A stretch of DNA of 64,000 nucleotides from Apium graveolens (taxonomy: Eukaryota > Streptophyta > Magnoliopsida > Apiales > Apiaceae), in NCBI RefSeq assembly GCF_009905375.1, contig NC_133652.1, positions 22,683,339 through 22,747,338 of the forward strand, given 5' to 3'. Within the stretch, counting starts at the first letter, position 1. Every line of letters starts with the position of its first letter. The notes under the pieces are model-generated. The model did not search any database, was not told the origin of the DNA, and saw nothing but the letters and a program-made list of their open reading frames with translations. Shown here in pieces: positions 1-12,278 of this stretch. A program made the position numbers and the translations under genes.

Positions 1-545
1 CATCAACCACTTGAGCTAGAGATATAATTGGTTAAATTTTTATATCATTAAGTATTGAGTTAGAATTTGGAGAAACATTTTATTCGAAATTATTATTTTG
101 CCCATGTAATTTAATAAATATCAAAAATAGTTTTGTTGATGGGAATTGAACCTATTTCAACTATTTGCAAATTAAACACATCAACCACTTGAGTTAGAGA
201 AACATTCGGATAAATTTTTATAACATTAAGTATTGAGTTAGAATTTATTTATTTACACGAGGTGTTTTTGGGAAAATATTTTATTCGAAATTACTCTTTT
301 GCCCATGTATTTTAATAAATATCAAAAATAGTTGTTGATGATAATCAAACCTATGCCACCTATTTGCAAATTAAAATAGGTCGAGACACATTTGGTTAAA
401 TTTTTATAACATTAAGCATTGAGTTAGAATTTATTTATTTACACGAAGTGTTGCAAATTAAACACATGAATCACTTGAGCTAGAGACACATTTGGTTAAA
501 TTTTTATACATTAAGTATTGATTTAGAACTTATTTATTTACACGA
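1..545 (-). repeat. Tandem, degenerate tRNA-derived SINE-like units
   Basis: Three to four imperfect copies of a unit of about 180-190 bp lie head to tail. Read on the minus strand, the units carry an RNA polymerase III A-box-like sequence (TAGCTCAAGTGG at 7-18, TAACTCAAGTGG at 185-196, a further copy at 471-482) and a B-box-like sequence (GGTTCAATTCCC at 141-152). The third unit is truncated. The rest of each unit is AT-rich and shared between copies (for example the runs around 60-130 and 240-320). I infer decayed SINE heads and bodies; an unrelated AT-rich satellite that happens to contain these boxes is the alternative. Confidence 0.5.
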
Positions 546-750
546 ATTGTCTTGCCTTATATTAAATTTTATATTTATTTTAATATTTATATAAAACATA
601 ATGATTTGAGATTTGATTGAATAACTCATTTCGATATGCTAACTTTTCACTTATAACAAATCCATGACTTCAACTAATTGAGGTGGAAACTCCTTTGATT
701 ATATTTTGATAAAATCAAGTATTGAGTTACATACTTATTTCTTTATTTTG
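546..750. other. AT-rich stretch without recognisable gene
   Basis: No ORF, RNA gene or terminal repeat was seen here. The sequence is low-complexity AT-rich DNA between two repeat blocks. Confidence 0.5.
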
Positions 751-1610
751 GGTAACTAAACTTATATAATTCAATATTTATATAGAATAAAATTATTTTA
801 AGACTTGGGTAATTAGCTGATTACAATATAATAACTTTATACTCATGTGCAACAATGAGATTATAATTTTTTTTAATTTATACATTAAATAAATAATTTC
901 TTGTTGATAATATATTATAATATTAACTTGTTGATAATATCTTATCATATAATAATAATTTATTAATTATCGAAACTCGGATAATTAACTCACATCGAGA
1001 TACTAACTTTATACTCGTGTAACAACTAAGGGTATAATCAATCTGAGTCGAGTCGAAAACTGTCAAGCTCGAACTCGATTAAAAATGTTCGGGTTCGAGC
1101 ACGAACTCGAGTTCAACCGAACCTTAAATTTCAAACTCGACATTCAGGTCGTAAGAAGTTCCATGGGTTCAAATTTTTTAGGAAACATGAAATTAGGTTT
1201 GGATGGCTAAACCTATATAATCTAATATTGATATATAATAAAATTATTCTAAAACTTGAGTAATTAGCTCACTATAATATACTAACTCTATACCCATGTA
1301 AAACCACCTTATTTTAATTATTTTTTATTTATAAAAAATTTACAAATATTAAATAAATAACTTGTTGATATTATGTTAGCACATTAACTTATTGATAATG
1401 TATTACCATTTAATAATAGTTTAATAATTATCGAGACTTAGGTAATTAACTCAGTTCAAAATACTAACTTTACAACAACTAAGGGTATAATCAAGTCGAG
1501 CCGAGTCGAAAACTTTTAGACTTGAACTCGATTAAAAATGTTCGGGCTCAAGCACAGGCTCGGTTTCAACCGAATCTTAAATCAAGCATGAAACTTGGGT
1601 CGTAAATAGT
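751..1610. repeat. Tandem duplication of a unit of about 410 bp (period about 450 bp)
   Basis: The stretches 751-1160 and 1201-1610 align along most of their length. Both start with a 'taacta/ggctaaacctatataat' type segment, have a middle stretch with repeated 'cttgttgataat', and end in a TCGAG-rich block (around 1040-1150 and 1490-1600) containing 'gattaaaaatgttcggg'. The copies differ at many positions, so the duplication is old. No coding potential is seen. The GC-richer TCGAG block contrasts with the AT-rich remainder. Confidence 0.6.
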
Positions 1611-1747
1611 CCGGTAGCCTCAAGTTCGGCTCGAAAACTTGAATGAATTTCACCAAATATTGACAAAACTCGAATTATGATAGGTTATGCTCGAATTCGA
1701 TTATAATAAATATATAAAATATTAAATATTTATATAAAAATATATTT

Positions 1748-1830
1748 CAATATGGTAAGAGTGCATATAAATTTAATGGTAAGAGCGCATATAAATTTCA
1801 ATATGGTAAGAGTGCATATAAATTTAAAGT
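1748..1830 (+). repeat. Three short tandem repeats of about 27 bp
   Basis: The phrase 'atggtaagagtgcatata' occurs three times in a row with one base change in the middle copy. A weaker related phrase ('atggtaatagtgcactc') follows at about 1839. It lies some 170 bp before a Helitron-like 3' end and may belong to that element. Confidence 0.6.
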
Positions 1831-2003
1831 ATTTTCAATGGTAATAGTGCACTCTAAACTTTACATTTGCGACACAATATAAATTTAAGGATGTTCATCG
1901 TTGCAGTAGTCCTTCTAACATGAACCACATAATATGGTATGAAACAACACGCAAATATCATAAAAGTACACAAAAAATAGCAATATTTTTTATAAATAAA
2001 GGT

Positions 2004-2035
2004 AGCCCGTGCCTTGCACGGGTAATAAAGCTAGT
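2004..2035 (+). mobile_element. Helitron-type 3' terminus
   Basis: A GC-rich hairpin (GCCCGTG, loop CCTT, arm GCACGGG, about 2005-2022) is followed by a short AT-rich spacer and CTAG at 2031-2034, with T as the next base. A hairpin about 10 nt before CTRR, with insertion before T, is the textbook plant Helitron 3' end. No matching 5' TC terminus was identified, so the length of the element is unknown; the short repeats at 1748-1830 may lie inside it. Confidence 0.55.
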
Positions 2036-3497
2036 TATATTAGTAGACGTATTTGTTCATAAATTTTAGAACATTTAAACTTATTTAAAGTGATAGCATT
2101 GGTAAGGGGTAGATATTATAACAAAATTATTATTTTATTAAGGGTAAAAATATAATGTCTTCATTATGTTGGGACCTTGAAAAAATATTATTTTAGAATG
2201 GTGATTACTTAATCAATTAATTATAACTCTATAAAAGATTTTTAGAAAAGATAATATAACTGATTGAACGATATAGTTTTATTCATAATTCTATATATAT
2301 TTTTTTTTTTTTAAATATTTATGTTATAATTAAAATTTGATTTTTTAGTTCATATCTGTAGGATACGAATTATACTTAGTGTAATATTTATTTGATTTAT
2401 CTCGGATAAATGGACTTCAATATCAATTAGAATTGTAATTGATTGACCCAGTAATTAGAATTAAATAATTAAATAAAGGTATTTAAGTAATTTTAACAAG
2501 TACCGACCGACCGATTACCAAATTTTTAATATTATAGCATAGATTTTAGTTTAAAAGAGAAACATCACTATTTTAAATATATACTTTTATTAATATTTAT
2601 AAGTGTGTTGATGAAAGATAATTATCTTTTAATTAAAAGGTAAGTTTTACCTCACATCAATAATATACGAATTATTTTTAGTTTGTTATACCGACCAAAT
2701 CCAACTAATTATATTCAGATTTATTTTTGATTTAAGTTGTACACACAGATCTACTAAGAAACTTTTAATATTTCAGCTATTAGGGTTGGATCCAAATATT
2801 TTCTAAACCTACATTATACCTATCAACGAATTAGATAAAGTTTAATTTTACTTTAACATATATCAATAATATAAAAATTATCTTAATTGGAATTTTATCA
2901 TAGATCAATAATAAATATTATTTTATTTTAGTCTCAGACCCATTGTATCAACCAGCTAATTATATTTAGTTTGTTCCCAATTTTACTTTAACCTTGGGTG
3001 AATATTATTTTATTTTAAATCGTATAGATTATATATTTTATTTTAGCGTTATGATATTGTATAGACAAACGTATTACGTTTCAAATTTATTTTTCTTTTA
3101 GCATGCTTCAATAATTTTTTTTAGCTGGATTGATAGTATTTATTATTTTATTTTAGCATGAGGTTAACAAATTTTATTTTATCCTCAGGCCCATTATATC
3201 AACCGAAATCCAGCTAATTATATTTAGTTTTTTGTTTAATTTAATTTTAGTATGGGTAAATATAATTAGGAATTCGTATAATATATTCCAGATTAATGAG
3301 CACCTTTATCATTATGACCCTTTTCTTTCAATAATTACAAATAAAATATGTCTTGTGGTTAATTTTTAACTCACTTATAACTCATTTAAATATTATTAAA
3401 TTATAAAAATTAATATCGGTCTACTTTGTGTGACAAGAATGCCCCAAATAGAGAAAATAGAAGTTGGGTTTTAAGACATCACCTAAAATCACACGGT
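2036..3497. other. AT-rich intergenic sequence, no gene seen
   Basis: No supported ORF or RNA gene. Phrases of the type 'ccagctaattatatttagtt' recur around 2700, 2955 and 3210, suggesting old diverged repeats. The region ends directly at the first copia LTR. Confidence 0.5.
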
Positions 3498-3753
3498 TGT
3501 TATAAAATATCGGCTATAGCAATAATAAAAGAGCTGCTAAAATAACTACTATATTTGATCGGAGAGAGAACAAGATGAGTAAGAGAAAGAGCAGAGGAAG
3601 AATGTCCGGATGCAATTTTTATTCACAGATTCAAGCTATATTTATAACAAGTGAAACGGGACATGCAATTAATTCATATGGTAACAATTCAACACCTAGA
3701 ACTTAGCCTTACTATTACAATATTTGACCACATGGTAAAATCAATTCACAACA
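3498..3753 (-). repeat. Copia A 3' LTR
   Basis: 256 bp, TG...CA ends, followed inside the element by CTCCCCTTTG, which on the minus strand is a purine-rich primer tract (CAAAGGGGAG). A TATA-like TTATAAATATAG (minus strand) lies near 3645-3657. Confidence 0.92.
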
Positions 3754-3886
3754 CTCCCCTTTGATTGTCATTGTGGTATGGATCATAGACTGACTCGTTA
3801 AAACCTTGTTAAAGAAAGATCCAGTGGGATAAAAACTTTGACTAAGGAAAAAAAGTACAATCTCCCCTTGAAAAACTAATCATTAA

Positions 3887-6800
3887 TCATGCTCTGAATT
3901 TTATTGAAACAAATTCTTGAGTCGGCGCATTCCCATGTTCTGTCGTAATTTCCAAAAATATTGAATTTGGTAATGATTTCGTGAATAAATCAGCAAGGTT
4001 GTCACATGACCGAATTTGTTGTATATCAATTTCACCATTCTTTTGAAGCTCATGAGTGTAGAAGAATTTTGGTGAAATGTGCTTCGTCCTGTCTCCTTTG
4101 ATATATCCTTCCTTGAGTTGATCAATGCATGCAGTGTTATCCTCAAATATAATGGTAGAACTTCTAGTGATATATGATAATCCACACGATTTCTGAATAT
4201 TCTTGATGATAGATCGCAACCAAACACATTCTCTACTGGCTTCATGAATTGCAATGAGTTCTGAATGATTTGTTGAGGTTGCCACTGTAGTTTGTTTCGT
4301 ATATTTCGAGGAAATGGTTGTATCGCAATATGTAAACACATATCCTGTTTGTGATTTACCAAAATGAGGTCTGACAAATATCCAGCGTCTGCATATCTAA
4401 TCAACTGAGATGTCGAGTTTTTCGGGATGAATAATCCAAAATTTGTTATTCCACGAAGATAACGGAATATATGTTTGATCCCATTCCAATGTTTGTCCAT
4501 CGGAGCAGAGCTAAATCTAGCCAATAAATTCAAAGCAAATGCAATATCTAATCTTGTATTATTTGTAAGATACATAAGTGCACCAATTATACCTAGATAT
4601 CCAAGAACCTCTTCATCATCTTCTCGTGGTCAAAATTGATCTTTATCAGGCTCTAAAGATCAGACCACCATTGGAGTAGTCAATGGATGAGATTTATCCA
4701 TGTAAAATATGTTCAAATCCTTTTCTGTATATGTAGATTGGTGGAGGAAAATTTCCGATGACAAGTGCTCGACTTGTATACCAAGACAATATTTTGTCTT
4801 TGCAAGATCTTTCATTTCAAACTTTGTCTTTAGATATATGACAGCTTTATCAACCTCTGTAGCTGTTCCTACAAGGTTTAAATCATCCACATATACAACA
4901 ATAATCATAAAATCATATTATGATTTTTTGATAAAAACACATGGAGAAATTTGATTACTAATATACCGATTCTTTTGTAAATAACGACTAAGTCTGTTAT
5001 ACCACATACGACCATATTCTTTTAGTTCATACAATGATCGTTGAAGTTTAATGGAGTATATATGACGAGGTTTCTTGAACTCATCCATTTTTAACCCTTC
5101 TGGGATTTTCATAAAGATTTCACTATCAAGTGAACCATATAGGTATGCAGTAACGACGTCCATAAGACGAGTTTCCAAATTTTCTTTAGATGCCATACCT
5201 AATATAAAATGAAAGGTAATTTCATCCATCACTGGCTAGTATGTCTCTTGATAATCAATGTCAGGCCTTTGAGAAAACCCCTGTGCTACAAGTCGGGCTT
5301 TATACCTCATAATTTCATTCTTTTCATTTTGTTTTCTTATGAATACCCATTTATTCCCAACAGGGTTCACACCAATTGGTGTTTGGACAACAGGTCCAAA
5401 TACTTCTCTTTTACGCAATGAATTTAATTCTGCTTGGATTGCGTCTTTCCATTTTGGCCAATCTTTTCTTCGACGGCATTCATCTACACTTTGTGGTTCA
5501 GGATCACAATTTATGTCGACATCCAATGTCGCAGAATACACAAATACATCATCGATTATGGCTTTACTTCGATCCCATAATTTCATATCATGTAAATAAT
5601 TTATTAAAATTTCATGATTATTTAATCCCGTATCTTCGGGGACTGAAATCTCTTCAGGAGATAATACCACTTCAGGGATATTTGCTTCTTCTGGAACATG
5701 TGCCACTTCAGGGGAAATTTTCTTTATTTTTCTTTTTCGTGGTGCAACATCTTTTGCATCAACCAGTCTACCACGCTTCAGGCGTGGCTTTGATTCTGTA
5801 ACCAATTCTTTTGTATCTGATTTTTGAATTGGTATATCTATTCTAGATGGAGTATTTACTGCAGGTATATGAGATTTAGTTATATTTCTAGAATCGTTAA
5901 ATGCGTCAGGCATTTGGTTTGCGATATTTTGCATATGAATAATTCTTTTAACTTCAAGTTCGCATTGACTGGTATGTGGATCTAGAAAATATAATCCTGA
6001 TACATTCCATGATATGTCAGGATTAACTTTATTTGAATGCTTATCTCCCCCTAAGGGAGGAAACATAAACTCGTCAAAATGACAATCTGCATATCTTGCA
6101 GTAAACAAATCTCCGGTTAGAGGCTCTAGATATCTAATTATAGATGTGGAATCAAAACCAACGTAGATACATATTCTTCTTTGATCTCTCATTTTCGATC
6201 TTTGTGGTGGAGCAATCGGTACATATACAGCACTTCCGAAAATTTTAAAGTGAGAAATATTAGGAACTTGACCAAGTACCAGTTGTAGCGGAGAATGTTG
6301 GTTGTAGGAAGTTGGTCTAATCCTAATAATATTAGCAGCATGAAGTATTGCGTGACCCCAAATAGATATAGGTAATTTTGTTTTTAACAATAGTGGTCTT
6401 GCAATAAGTTGGAGTCTTTTGATAAAGGACTCAATTAACCCATTTTGTGTATGTACATGAGGAACTGGGTGTTCAACTGAGATTCCTACAGACATGTAAT
6501 AGTCGACAAAAATTGCAGATGTGAATTCGCCGGCATTATCTAAACGAATTGACTTGATGCAATGATCTGGAAATTGAGCTCGTAATTTGATTATTTGGGC
6601 AAGTAATTTTTCAAAAGCATCATTATGAGTTGAGAGAAGACAAACATGAGACCATCTAGTTGAGGCATCGATTAATACCATGAAGTACTTGAATGGGCCA
6701 GATGATGGGTGTATAGGTCCACATATGTTGCCTTGGATCATTTCTAGAAAAGTTGGGATTTCAAGTTGAACTTTAGTAGGGGATGGTCGAGTAATCAGTT

Positions 6801-7374
6801 TTCCTAAAGAACATGCTGAACATGGAAGGTCATTGTTAGAAAGAACTTTAAAATCTTTAAGAGGATGACCAGTAGAATTTTCTATAATACGGCGCATCAT
6901 AGAGACGCCAGGATGACCTAATCTTTTATGCCAAAGTGTAAAAGATTTTGGATCTATGAGTTTGGAAGCAATGACATTGTGCGACTCAATAGTTCTAATT
7001 TTCATCATATATAATCCTGAGAAAAGTGAGTGAAACTTTTCAGAGATTTTCTTGTTGCTAGGATTAGCGGAAGTAATAAGAAGATATTCTCCATTAGCCT
7101 CAGAGGTAGTTTCGATGTGAAAATTATTGAGTCGGATCTTTTTAAAACTAAGAAGATTTCTAGTAGACTTACGAGAATATAATGCATTTGGCATGTGTAT
7201 GTGGGTACCATTAGGTAGGATGAAACTAGATTTTCCAAAACCTTCGATTATATTAGATACGCCAGAAATCGTTCCGACTTGAGCTTCAGTTTTGGTTATT
7301 TGGGTAAAATATTTTCGATTCTGTAGAATCGTATGAGTTGTACCACAATCAATGCATATATCTTCAGAATCCAT
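3887..7374 (-). pseudogene. Copia A pol remnant (protease-integrase-RT-RNase H)
   Basis: Reading from 7374 down, a protease-like segment with D-C-G-T-T-H-T-I-L near the start is followed by an integrase with an H-H-C-C zinc finger (LWHKRLGHPG ... CSACSLGK). Its catalytic triad is damaged: the first acidic residue is Asn in IQGNICGPI, where copia integrases have Asp; the second (IRLDNAGEF) and third (QNGLIES) are kept. The frame is open to about 5236, ending inside RT (RLVAQGFSQRPDIDYQETY). RT continues in pieces at 5232-4918 and 4908-4660 (YVDDLNLVG). RNase H lies at 4575-3887, again in two frames (3901-4575 and 3887-4339). Several frameshifts and stops exclude function. Confidence 0.9.
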
Positions 7375-7481
7375 TTTGTATATAATTAAGAAACATAATT
7401 TATTTGATAAGAACATAACACACTATATATTTCAAACAAAATAAAGCACACAATACATACTACTATATTAATTATATGAAA

Positions 7482-8488
7482 CTAATCTTTAGCCTCCCAT
7501 ATGGGAGTTTCGGTAGTTTCATTTGGGCCATTAATGCTTATTCCTCCAGTTGTGATTCTCGGAAAATCATCTATGTTATTGTTGGCGAAATTTGTTTCTA
7601 CCATTTCCTCTTTTGATTTTTGAGAATATTGATATAGCTTAACAAGATGATCTGGGGCATGACAATTACGTGTCCAGTACCCATCCATGCCGCACCTATA
7701 GCAAACATTTCCAGTTTTTCCTCCTCGTGCTGCCTTTCTTTTACTCTGTGATTCAGATTGCCATTTTCGGTGACCAGAGTTGTTATATGGACGAAAATGC
7801 CCGTGGCTCCGACCTCGTCCATGGTACCGCCCTTGGCCCCGTCCACCTCTATACCCTTTTCCACATACATTCTGCTGGAATGACATGTTATTTACTTCAG
7901 GTAATGGGGCAGATCCTGTTGGACGGGATTGATGATTCTTAATCACCAATTCATGATTCTGTTCAGCAACGAGGAGAGTTGATAGAAGATTCTGAACTTA
8001 GTAAATTTGCGCTCCCTGTACATCTCTGCTAAGTTGATATTGTTGGGGTGAAAAGTTGATAGTGTTTTATCGATTTTTCTTTTTTCTGTAGCTTTCTCAC
8101 CACACATAATAAGCCTAGAACATATTTTGAACAAAGCAGGGTTATATTCTCGGACACTCTTAAAATCCTAAATTCTTAAATTAGCCCAATCATTTTCAGC
8201 TGTAGGTGGATTAACTAATTTCTGGTGATCGAACTTATCCTTTAGATTTTCCCATAAAATAAAGGGATCCTCGACTTCAAAGTACTCAAATTTTAAAACT
8301 TCATGCATGTGGTGTCGGAGAAAAATTATAGAGGTAAAGTTTTCTTCAACCGTAAATTTATTTTCAGTCTTTATTGTATTACTTAATTTCTTTGAACCCA
8401 AATGCAACTTTACATCTTATACCCGTGATAAATAATTATCGCCAGAAGTGTCCAAAGCAACGAATGACAAGCTTGTAATATTTGTCAT
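7482..8488 (-). pseudogene. Copia A gag remnant
   Basis: A copia-type Gag starts at 8488 (MTNITSLSFVALDTSGDNYL). It has an in-frame TAA after about 23 codons and then continues as LHLGSKKLSNTIK near 8400 and in other frames to 7482. The C-terminal part is rich in G/R/H (RGGRGQGRYHGRGRSHGH) and has one zinc knuckle, CYRCGMDGYWTRNC, in which the usual His of C-X2-C-X4-H-X4-C is Tyr. Nonsense and frameshift changes show decay. Confidence 0.85.
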
Positions 8489-8964
8489 ACTAAATCTGAA
8501 TTAACACGAAAATTATTAAATTTTAGTTTATCAATGTAAATATTACATAAAATTCTAGTTAATCGGGTGCGTTAGCAAGTACGCAATAATCAATGTATAT
8601 ATCATTATTATCATTGATAATATAAAGATATCTATATATAAAATGACAAATGAATTTTCACCCGCCATACGGACGTTTGCGTATGCAGGTTATCTCCGAT
8701 CAATAATAAATTAAAGTGGACAATCCTGCATAAGTTAGTTAGGGGCAAAAAATTATTATCCGATAGTTATGCAAATTACAAATCAAGGTTCCACTATACT
8801 TCGGTATTACCCAAAATTGAATGGTACCGTAAAATAATAAGCGGTGCTCCGACCATATATATTTAAATTATATGTAGCGGGTGTAACCGCGTCTACTCAT
8901 ATATATGTACATTTAAATTAAAGGTATACCTTCTCAGTTTCGGCAGGGTTTCGTGCTGATAACG

Positions 8965-9220
8965 TGTTATAAAATACCTGCTATAGTAATAATAAAAGAG
9001 CTGCTAAAAGGACTACTATATTTGATCGGAGAGAGAGCAAGATGAGTAAGAGAAAGAGCAGAGGAAGAATGCTCGGATGCAATTTTCATTCATAGATTTA
9101 AGCTATATTTATAACATGTGAAAGAGGACATGCAATTAATTCATATGGTAACAATTCAACACCTTGAATTTAGCCTTACTACTACAATATTTGACCACAT
9201 GGTAAAATCAATTCACAACA
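8965..9220 (-). repeat. Copia A 5' LTR
   Basis: 256 bp, aligned without gaps to 3498-3753. Just inside it (minus strand, 8964 downwards) is CGTTATCAGCACGAAA, the expected location of the primer-binding region. Confidence 0.92.
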
Positions 9221-9889
9221 ATAGCTAAGTTTTTATGTTACGTCTTTATGTTAAGTGTGTTCTCCGGGAGAAAGAGAAGGTACAAGGAGATATTAGTTTT
9301 TCAATTTGTCAAGTCTTATACTTTTTTTGGTATGTATTTCTAATTTTCGATTTCGACCGTAACTCTATTTGTTTTTTAGACTTAAGTTCTCAGTTTTAAA
9401 CTTAATAACGTGCATATTATAATGAATTATTGAATATTTGATTTATGTACGTATCATTTTGTGCATCAGTTTGGTGTATTTTTTATATTGATTATTCCTT
9501 CCATCTATTAGTAATTAACAACAATATATTTATTTATTTATTGGTAATAAAGGTTATACATGTCATTTAAGTTTATGAAATTATGAAGTTAACCACGATT
9601 AATTTAAAAATACAAGAAATTTTGAATAGGGGATATATTTATAAATATAATAATAAATAGGATATATTTATCAATAAAATTTTAAAATGGAACATATGAG
9701 TAAAAAATCCAATATAATTTTGTTTTAGATCGAATGAATAGTATATATAATTTTGTGTTAACCTGATGATATTATATTAATTAAACTTATTTTTATATTT
9801 TATTTAAAATTGGATATAATTCTATTTAGCATGAACCTAGTTATACCCTTTTACCTACCTAATTATATCACAACGAGACTATGTCCTGA
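9221..9889. other. AT-rich intergenic sequence, no gene seen
   Basis: No ORF, RNA gene or terminal repeat recognised between the Copia A LTR and the MITE-like sequence. Confidence 0.5.
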
Positions 9890-10085
9890 GGTCATGTTTG
9901 TTTCATGGGATTATAATCCCGGGATAATAATTCGGGGATAATCAATCCCGTCAAAATTATTCCTATGGATTAAATAATCATATCCTAAGTTTGTTTGGAA
10001 GGATTAAGTGTAGGATTGGAATATAATCCTTTAAAATTTTATCATCTGTTTGTTTTGAGGATAGTACTTGGAATTGGATTATAGT
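9890..10085 (+). mobile_element. Left half of a MITE-like element
   Basis: The stretch begins GGTCATGTTTGTTT and contains GGATTATAATCC-type palindromes. The continuation after Gypsy 1 (28445-28741) ends AAACAAACATGGCG, whose reverse complement matches the start except at its first bases. Both outer flanks read TGA, a possible 3-bp target duplication. The last five bases, ATAGT (10081-10085), are the Gypsy 1 target duplication. I infer a short non-autonomous DNA transposon of about 490 bp, superfamily uncertain. Confidence 0.55.
10081..10085. repeat. Target-site duplication of Gypsy 1 (left copy)
   Basis: ATAGT here and at 28445-28449 directly flank the TGTTGACGG...TATAACA element ends. A 5-bp duplication is normal for LTR elements and confirms that the two outer LTRs belong to one insertion. 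Confidence 0.9.
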
Positions 10086-11319
10086 TGTTGACGGAGGAAT
10101 CTGGTAACAACAAAGATTGAGGTTTCTCGCCGGAACTAAGATCTATGACGGTGGTTCTTCGCCGAAAAATCAAGCGGTGTGCGGTGGTTTGTTTTAGGCT
10201 GAGATTGATCAGAGTAAGTGGTGGCTCTCTTATCACCTCTCAACTTCTTACCCTTTCAATGTGCCTACGTACCCTTTATATAGGGATCAAGCCTGACATA
10301 GTTCTTGTGGAACAAGAAATCTAATGGGCTTAGACTTTTTATTCCTAGGCCCGGTAGAAGCCTATCCAAAGTCCGTCTTCCGCTAGCTTTAGGAATGTCC
10401 AACTATGAGGCACAATCGTAAAGGCCCAAGGCTCATCCGCAATCGCAGGACTTCACGGATAATGCATCTCCATGCGCAAGGATAACACTCCGCTACAGCT
10501 ATTTCCCTTGATTTACGGACGCAGGTATAGCCACGGTTCACTCCAAGTACCGGACGCATCCCTGTCCCCCGAATGAGGATAACCCACCAGATAACAGGAC
10601 AGGTGATCCCAAGCTCTTGGGTGCAAAGTGCAGGATGACTCCAAAGTTCTCCAACGAGGACACCCGTTGAATACAAGAACGGAGTTCCCGAAGCACACGC
10701 CAATGTTAACCCCGCATCCCCAACGAGGACATCCGTTGAATACAGGAGGAGGCCTTCAATCATCAGGCATGCCCCTGGAGTCCTTCGAGCTTTTCACGGA
10801 CATCCCTCTCCTTGACCGCCTCAAGGAGGGAATTCTTCAAAGAGTACCTGCAACAAATACATTAGTAAAAATGATCTCCACTACTCCTCCCCACACAAGC
10901 TTTATCTTAAAGTCACCATTGAAAATACATTGACCAGGCACTGGACGCGTCCTAAGACCCTGGGCGCGTCCACTCCTTTATGAAACCTGCATAGCCTCCT
11001 CAAACCCCGGTGCACAACATTCCTCTACACAAGGCACGTTTTAGTCAAGACAGACGCGTCATCCAGCTGTTATTGCTGCGAGACCATGTTTGCCAAATGC
11101 CTTCACCAAGGTTGACGCGTCCACGTCCCTTGGGCGCGTCCATCACAAGCGATGCACTTCCATGCTTCACCACCACCTGGTCACAAAACATCCTCTAACA
11201 TGTGGACGCATCCCCATTATATGGACGCGCCTTAACCTTCCACAATGTAATACCGGTCTTGACCGCACTTAACCCACGTTTGACCCGAGTCACTCCAATG
11301 CCAAATTTTGGGTATAACA
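10086..11319 (-). repeat. Gypsy 1 3' LTR
   Basis: Starts TGTTGACGGAGG and ends GGGTATAACA on the plus strand. It pairs with 27212-28444 at a few per cent divergence by eye. It contains several GGACGCGTCC-type motifs (exact copy at 10943-10952) and a TATA box (minus strand CTATATAAAG, about 10272-10285). A 124-codon open frame at 10389-10763 (element sense) is shared with the Gypsy 2 LTRs but is probably not a gene. Confidence 0.93.
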
Positions 11320-11339
11320 ACTACCCCCCAAATTCCATT
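11320..11339 (-). other. Gypsy 1 polypurine tract
   Basis: On the minus strand GGAATTTGGGGGGTAGT abuts the 3' LTR. The same tract precedes the Gypsy 2 3' LTR (59327-59345). This purine-rich primer site fixes the minus-strand orientation of the element. Confidence 0.85.
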
Positions 11340-11492
11340 TGCAGTTGAAAACAAAATTGGAATTTTTATCCATAAAACCAAGCAACGAAATTTGGCTCAC
11401 AAGCACAGGACGCATCGTTGACGGAGGACGCGTCTTGCCTTCACTTTATACCCGTGGTGTACAGCTGTCATCCACGTAAGTCGACTCTCTTC

Positions 11493-11502
11493 CATAAATA
11501 TC
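11493..11502 (+). promoter_or_regulatory. TATA box of the antisense gene in Gypsy 1
   Basis: CATAAATATC lies about 30 bp before a T/C-rich probable start region. It is followed by a noncoding first exon (about 11525-11647) ending CTCAAAAG|GTAAAC, a good splice donor. The same TATA, exon and donor arrangement sits at the same place in Gypsy 2 (59175-59185 and 59026, opposite strand). Conservation in two copies supports a real promoter directed away from the 3' LTR into the element. An upstream ATG in exon 1 opens a six-codon frame in this copy only. Confidence 0.6.
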
Positions 11503-12278
11503 TTCCCCCAACTCACAATTGTACTCTATTCTTTTTCTTTCTGGAAACCGCCATTGCCGCCGCTTCCAAGCTTTTGGTCCAAAATCCCGATGATTCAACC
11601 GCCCATTACCTGATTTCTTTTGCTCAATCAACTCCCCAACTCAAAAGGTAAACAAATCTCCTCTTATTTCTTTATTTGACCGAGTAAATTGGTTTTAATG
11701 AGCAAGAAACCGTTCATATTCTTCATTTTTACCTTGACTGTTCTTATTTTTCCCATGTATGTATATGTGTATATATCTGTAAAACCACCGTTTTTAGCTT
11801 CCTTGATTCTCGAACTACATGTTTCTAGATTTTAAGAGAATGTCCCCCAAAACAACCATAGTCGATTGAAATTCCACTACGTCGCCGCCATATGGGACGC
11901 GTCTTCCTGTCAGGACGCGTCCTCCAAATTCATGGAGATTTCATAGGGGCAATAATTTACTAGGACCCGTCTAGGTAGTGTATCTTTCGCAATAGATTAT
12001 TTAGGACGCATCCCCACATGTTTCCAGTACCTTCCTTCCTTCTTCCTTCTTTTTTTTTATGTGGACGCATCCTCAAATTTTTCTTCCTTCTTTTACAGCT
12101 GGAGGACGCGTCTTCTTCATCACCTTTCCACCCATTCAAAGTTCTCAACAAACGCCTTGGGATTTATTCCCCGCACCTGATCTATTTCAAACCCGACTTT
12201 CCTGAATCTTATAGGACGAACTCCTTCCTTAAAGAAGAAAGACGCGTCTTTGAATCTCACAACTCAAAGACTTCTATA

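Larger units (their letters stand above)
3498..9220 (-). mobile_element. Copia A: degenerate Ty1/copia LTR retrotransposon
   Basis: The element is bounded by two 256-bp LTRs that start TGTTATAAAATA and end CACAACA (TG...CA). Gag and pol are on the minus strand, so the right LTR is the 5' LTR. Order from the 5' side: gag, protease, integrase, RT, RNase H, which is the copia order. About 17 differences between the LTRs (roughly 6.6%) and many internal stops mark it as old and immobile. No 5-bp target duplication was found: left flank ACGGT, right flank ATAGC. Just inside the 5' LTR, on the minus strand, is CGTTATCAGCACGAAA, the same leader motif that follows the LTR at 63279-63516. Confidence 0.93.

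Noticed and set aside
4709..5801. Plus-strand frames opposite Copia A pol
   Set aside because: Shadows of a decayed pol; no domain or splice signals.
3493..9225. A target-site duplication for Copia A
   Set aside because: Flanks ACGGT and ATAGC do not match; the element may be recombined or too old.
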